64,000 bases of DNA from Bolinopsis microptera (Eukaryota > Ctenophora > Tentaculata > Lobata > Bolinopsidae), in assembly GCF_026151205.1 (NCBI RefSeq), contig NC_087076.1, positions 9,896,902 through 9,960,901 of the forward strand, written 5' to 3'. The notes under the pieces are model-generated. The model ran no database searches. It was given only the letters and a program-made list of their open reading frames with translations, and had not been told where the DNA came from. A program made the position numbers and the translations under genes. Positions 61,229-64,000 of this stretch are shown here, in pieces; position 1 is the stretch's first letter, and every line of letters starts with the position of its first letter.

Positions 61229-61310
61229 TGTTTCCTGAACAGATTTGATGATAGAGATAACACGTTTGATTACAAATTGACAAATTTCACAGTGGTGTAT
61301 TTGGTAACTA

Positions 61311-62111
61311 CCTTACTCGGGATTATTACGACGGGTTTATTAACGACCGGTTAAAATATGGTTCGGGAAAAATATGGCGAAATTGCTCAAAACCCACCAC
61401 ATTTTCCCGGTCGCCATTTTACCGGTGTCCAACCTTTCAATTTTAGATTCAAAAGTTTTGTCTCAGATGTAAATTTCCTTATTAGAGATAAGCAAGTTTA
61501 GAAATTTTCGCATTGCTAAAACTTGTGAAACAAGTCGAATTATCAATAATTGTTGAAAGTAGACAGAAATAATGACTCGTGGTTAATCAAACTAGATGGA
61601 AAATAATTTTTAACATTTGAAGCGTAACAACCAGATCGATATTAAGATAAAGGGAGAGCTGTTTAGTCTTCCAATAAGTTGTAATCATCTTCGTTATCTT
61701 CATCTGGATCATCCCTTTCATCAGTTTTAATTAATTCAAGTTTTAATTTAACTGTTACTTTTACTTTGAGTCCTATTTCATTATGTAGAGATAGTCAATA
61801 CATAAGAAATTAAAAATTGGCCTATTTAAATCAAATTTGACAATAAGGATATATGACAAGAATTGGGCAAAAGGGTGAATTTTTTGCAATTTTAGCCAAA
61901 TGAAGTCGAAAAACCTACAACAAGTGTCCCAATAGTCTTCTTTAGTGAATATAAGACAACGATTAAAATATGAGCACCCATACCCCTTGGGAACCCTAAA
62001 AGCTGAGTAGGCGGGTTTATTAACGACCGGTGAAAATGTGGTTCTGGAAAAATATGGCGAAATTACCCTAAACCCACCACTTTATCCCGGTCATAATAAT
62101 CCCGAGTAAGG
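61311..62111. mobile_element. TA-flanked MITE, 801 bp
   Basis: The left end CCTTACTCGGGATTATTA and right end TAATAATCCCGAGTAAGG are perfect inverted repeats, with TA on both sides (61309-61310 and 62112-62113). Both subterminal zones contain GGTTTATTAACGACCGGT and AAAAATATGGCGAAATT, repeated in the same orientation (61336-61384 and 62012-62061). It is the same family as 23703-26177. Confidence 0.9.
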
Positions 62112-62113
62112 TA

Positions 62114-63328
62114 ATCTTGCAGAAAATATTATCAACGCGGAAAATGATATCGAAAAGATTAAGTCTAAGTGTGATAGAAATTCGAATTAACAAATACCTG
62201 CCGCAAATCTAGGATCAGGCAGCTAAATCAACAGAAGAAGATTATTCCGTGGCTGCATATAAACAATTAATTATGTATGACTATGAGTGACTGGTAAGAT
62301 AAGCGGCCCGCATATTTGAAGTCTGGTCGAGGGGAGTGCTGGAAACCCTACGCTGTACTATCATCATGACACTGGGGAGGAAGTGAGCTATGACGTGTCA
62401 TGTGGAGGAATGAGGTCCGTGTTCTTTTAGACTTTAGGACATTGTAGGTTTCATGATTCGTCAGTGAATCCCATGATGATAGATATAGCTTGGCAGATTC
62501 CCAAGCACTTACTTAGACTCCTGATACGGTCGATGTGTTTAACAAGACCGTTTCAACAAGGTTTCACTTATCACTATCAGAATGCCATATCTTAACCTAC
62601 TCATTACATCTACATCTCGGATTGAAACTGTCGATTGAAAGATTATTTAAGATGATTGTACTATTAAATTTCCAAAGTTTTCTACTCAATTAGTGGTCCC
62701 GTATCCGGCTTCACTTGTTACAAATGTGACTTGTCCTGTGTACTGCTGTGTAGCTTACTACTTATAAATACCTATCTAGTTTTCACATTTCGTGTTTAAT
62801 CTGTAGAGCTTTAGAATTTTGTTATACGCAAAGAGCTGGACAATAGAAACAGTTATATACCACTTTTGATACCGTGCGGATATTAAAATCACCATACATA
62901 AAGTAAAGTAAGTAATATAATTTGTAACGACACACAAAGGAACAAAAACCTCATTATGAATTCTTTGCAAAAATGTTTCAACCCTAAAGAAATTTATCGA
63001 TAGAAAATAAATACGACTAATAACCTGATAGAATTCCGAAAACGCTCACCTTAAACTTTACCTAACGAAAGTATTTACAAATTAAAAAATTACCTACTTT
63101 ATATACTTTGGAGAGATTCGTAGATTCCTCTACTGGGTCATCGAATAGTTCGACCGCCCAGCAATTAATTAAATAAACGGAAACTCAAAAAACACTTAGG
63201 AATGGGGGTTGTACTTGTAAATCATAAATCCGCTAAATTTGGTATTATTATATTATTCAAGTTCAGTTTGCTGCTACCGCGTAGTTTACCTTTGCGTGTG
63301 TACTTGTACATTACTATACAAGTACACT
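62114..63328. other. No gene recognised
   Basis: AT-rich sequence without a recognisable gene or element end. Confidence 0.45.
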
Positions 63329-64000
63329 ATGGGGGATGACCCAACTTTGCCCCGATCCCAGGAGTTGATTAAGGAGTTCAACTATGATCAACAGTAAGAT
63401 GTGGAAGGCTGTGTTGCACGCTGGTCCATTCAGTTAGAAAAAGACCTGCATATGGACTACCGTGAAATTGACTACGAAAGTCGTGAAAAGATCAAGACTT
63501 AGGATAAACAGACTCTGTCTGGCTGGATTGTGGATGCAGTGGACCTTGTTCGTCGGCAGAGTAGTCAGATGTATCTCTTGAAGGAGATCATCGAGTGCTT
63601 CAAGACGGAAGCACTAGCAGACAAAGAAAAGGTGATCAGACTGCAGGGCCAGCTGCTGATGCAGAAGGACGAACAACTACAGTTGCTTAAGACGTCTGTT
63701 GAGGAGACAGTCCAAACAACGGCGGAGTCAGGGATTCAGAACTATAGTGCAGCTGTTCAACAGAACAGTGCAAGTGGTACGGTCTGCAACAGTAAAATCC
63801 TGAAGAAGGTGATGAAGAGTGTGGCTGCAGAGGAGGACAGGAGCAAGAACCTGATCGTGTTTGGGCTGAAAGAAGAGGAGGAAGAACAGCTTCCAGCGCT
63901 AGTTACCGCAGTTTTGGAGGAGATCGGGGAGAAACCTCACTTCGAAGCGACTAGAGTCGGTTGGAAGAGGCCAGGTAGTACGGCTATCCGACCAGTCAAG
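63329..64000 (+). pseudogene. LINE ORF1-like protein, broken, runs off the window
   Basis: The frame from ATG 63329 (MGDDPTLPRSQELIKEF) is interrupted by TAA at 63395-63397 and TAG at 63500-63502, then open to the window end. The later part has a coiled-coil-like stretch (KEKVIRLQGQLLMQKDEQLQ) and then EEDRSKNLIVFGLKEEEEEQ and ATRVGWKRPGSTAIRPVK. That resembles the RRM-like region of LINE ORF1 RNA-binding proteins. With two stops it is probably inactive, unless the reading starts after the second stop. The polymerase ORF, if any, lies to the right. Confidence 0.65.

Overview
The window is animal nuclear DNA. It holds spliced genes with canonical GT-AG introns, metazoan families (astacin protease, seven-TM receptor, Ly6/uPAR-type and sushi/CCP proteins), non-LTR retrotransposons, tRNA-derived SINEs and many DNA-transposon derivatives. 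It is AT-rich and very repeat-rich. The mixture of families and the look of the reverse transcriptase relics suggest an early-branching animal such as a cnidarian, but that is only an inference and the species is not identified.

Layout. (1) About 4.6-19.7 kb, + strand: the C-terminal half of a SUGP1 (SF4) splicing-factor gene with a G-patch domain, carried on three visible coding exons separated by huge introns. The first visible intron holds a pair of nested fold-back transposons (5352-10346, interrupted by 5367-8829). The second holds a complete two-exon guanine deaminase gene of the bacterial GuaD type on the opposite strand, plus another fold-back (16609-18145). (2) About 22-26.6 kb is a transposon graveyard: SINE, hAT-like MITE, TA-flanked MITE interrupted by a poly-G-capped fold-back, and a small poly-G-capped fold-back. 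(3) 27.6-28.1 kb: a Ly6/uPAR-like GPI-anchored protein gene (- strand) with an in-frame TAG. (4) 28.4-37.1 kb: a direct repeat whose second copy was hit by two LINEs (one truncated, one with an intact endonuclease-RT ORF), followed by MITEs and a minisatellite. (5) 37.6-39.3 kb: a decaying multi-sushi gene (- strand). (6) 41.5-60 kb is the gene-dense part: WD40 protein, ZPR1, a seven-TM receptor, mitochondrial GUF1/EF4 and an EDC4/Ge-1-like decapping scaffold. (7) 60.2-61.2 kb: an intronless astacin (- strand), then a MITE and, at the right edge, a broken LINE ORF1.

The most unusual thing is a set of four elements that start in a run of G and end in a run of C. Three of them carry their own terminal hairpin just inside the run. 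All are flanked by direct repeats of about 7-8 bp. Their cores differ completely (a TCC-rich array of about 2.9 kb, a 247-bp tandem repeat, a large inverted repeat, a 390-bp fold-back). I know of no described transposon class defined by homopolymer-capped ends, so this is my main candidate for something new. The host genes show no operon-like organisation. The recognisable ones serve RNA handling (SUGP1, EDC4), translation and cell growth (GUF1, ZPR1), purine metabolism (guanine deaminase) and cell-surface or extracellular roles.
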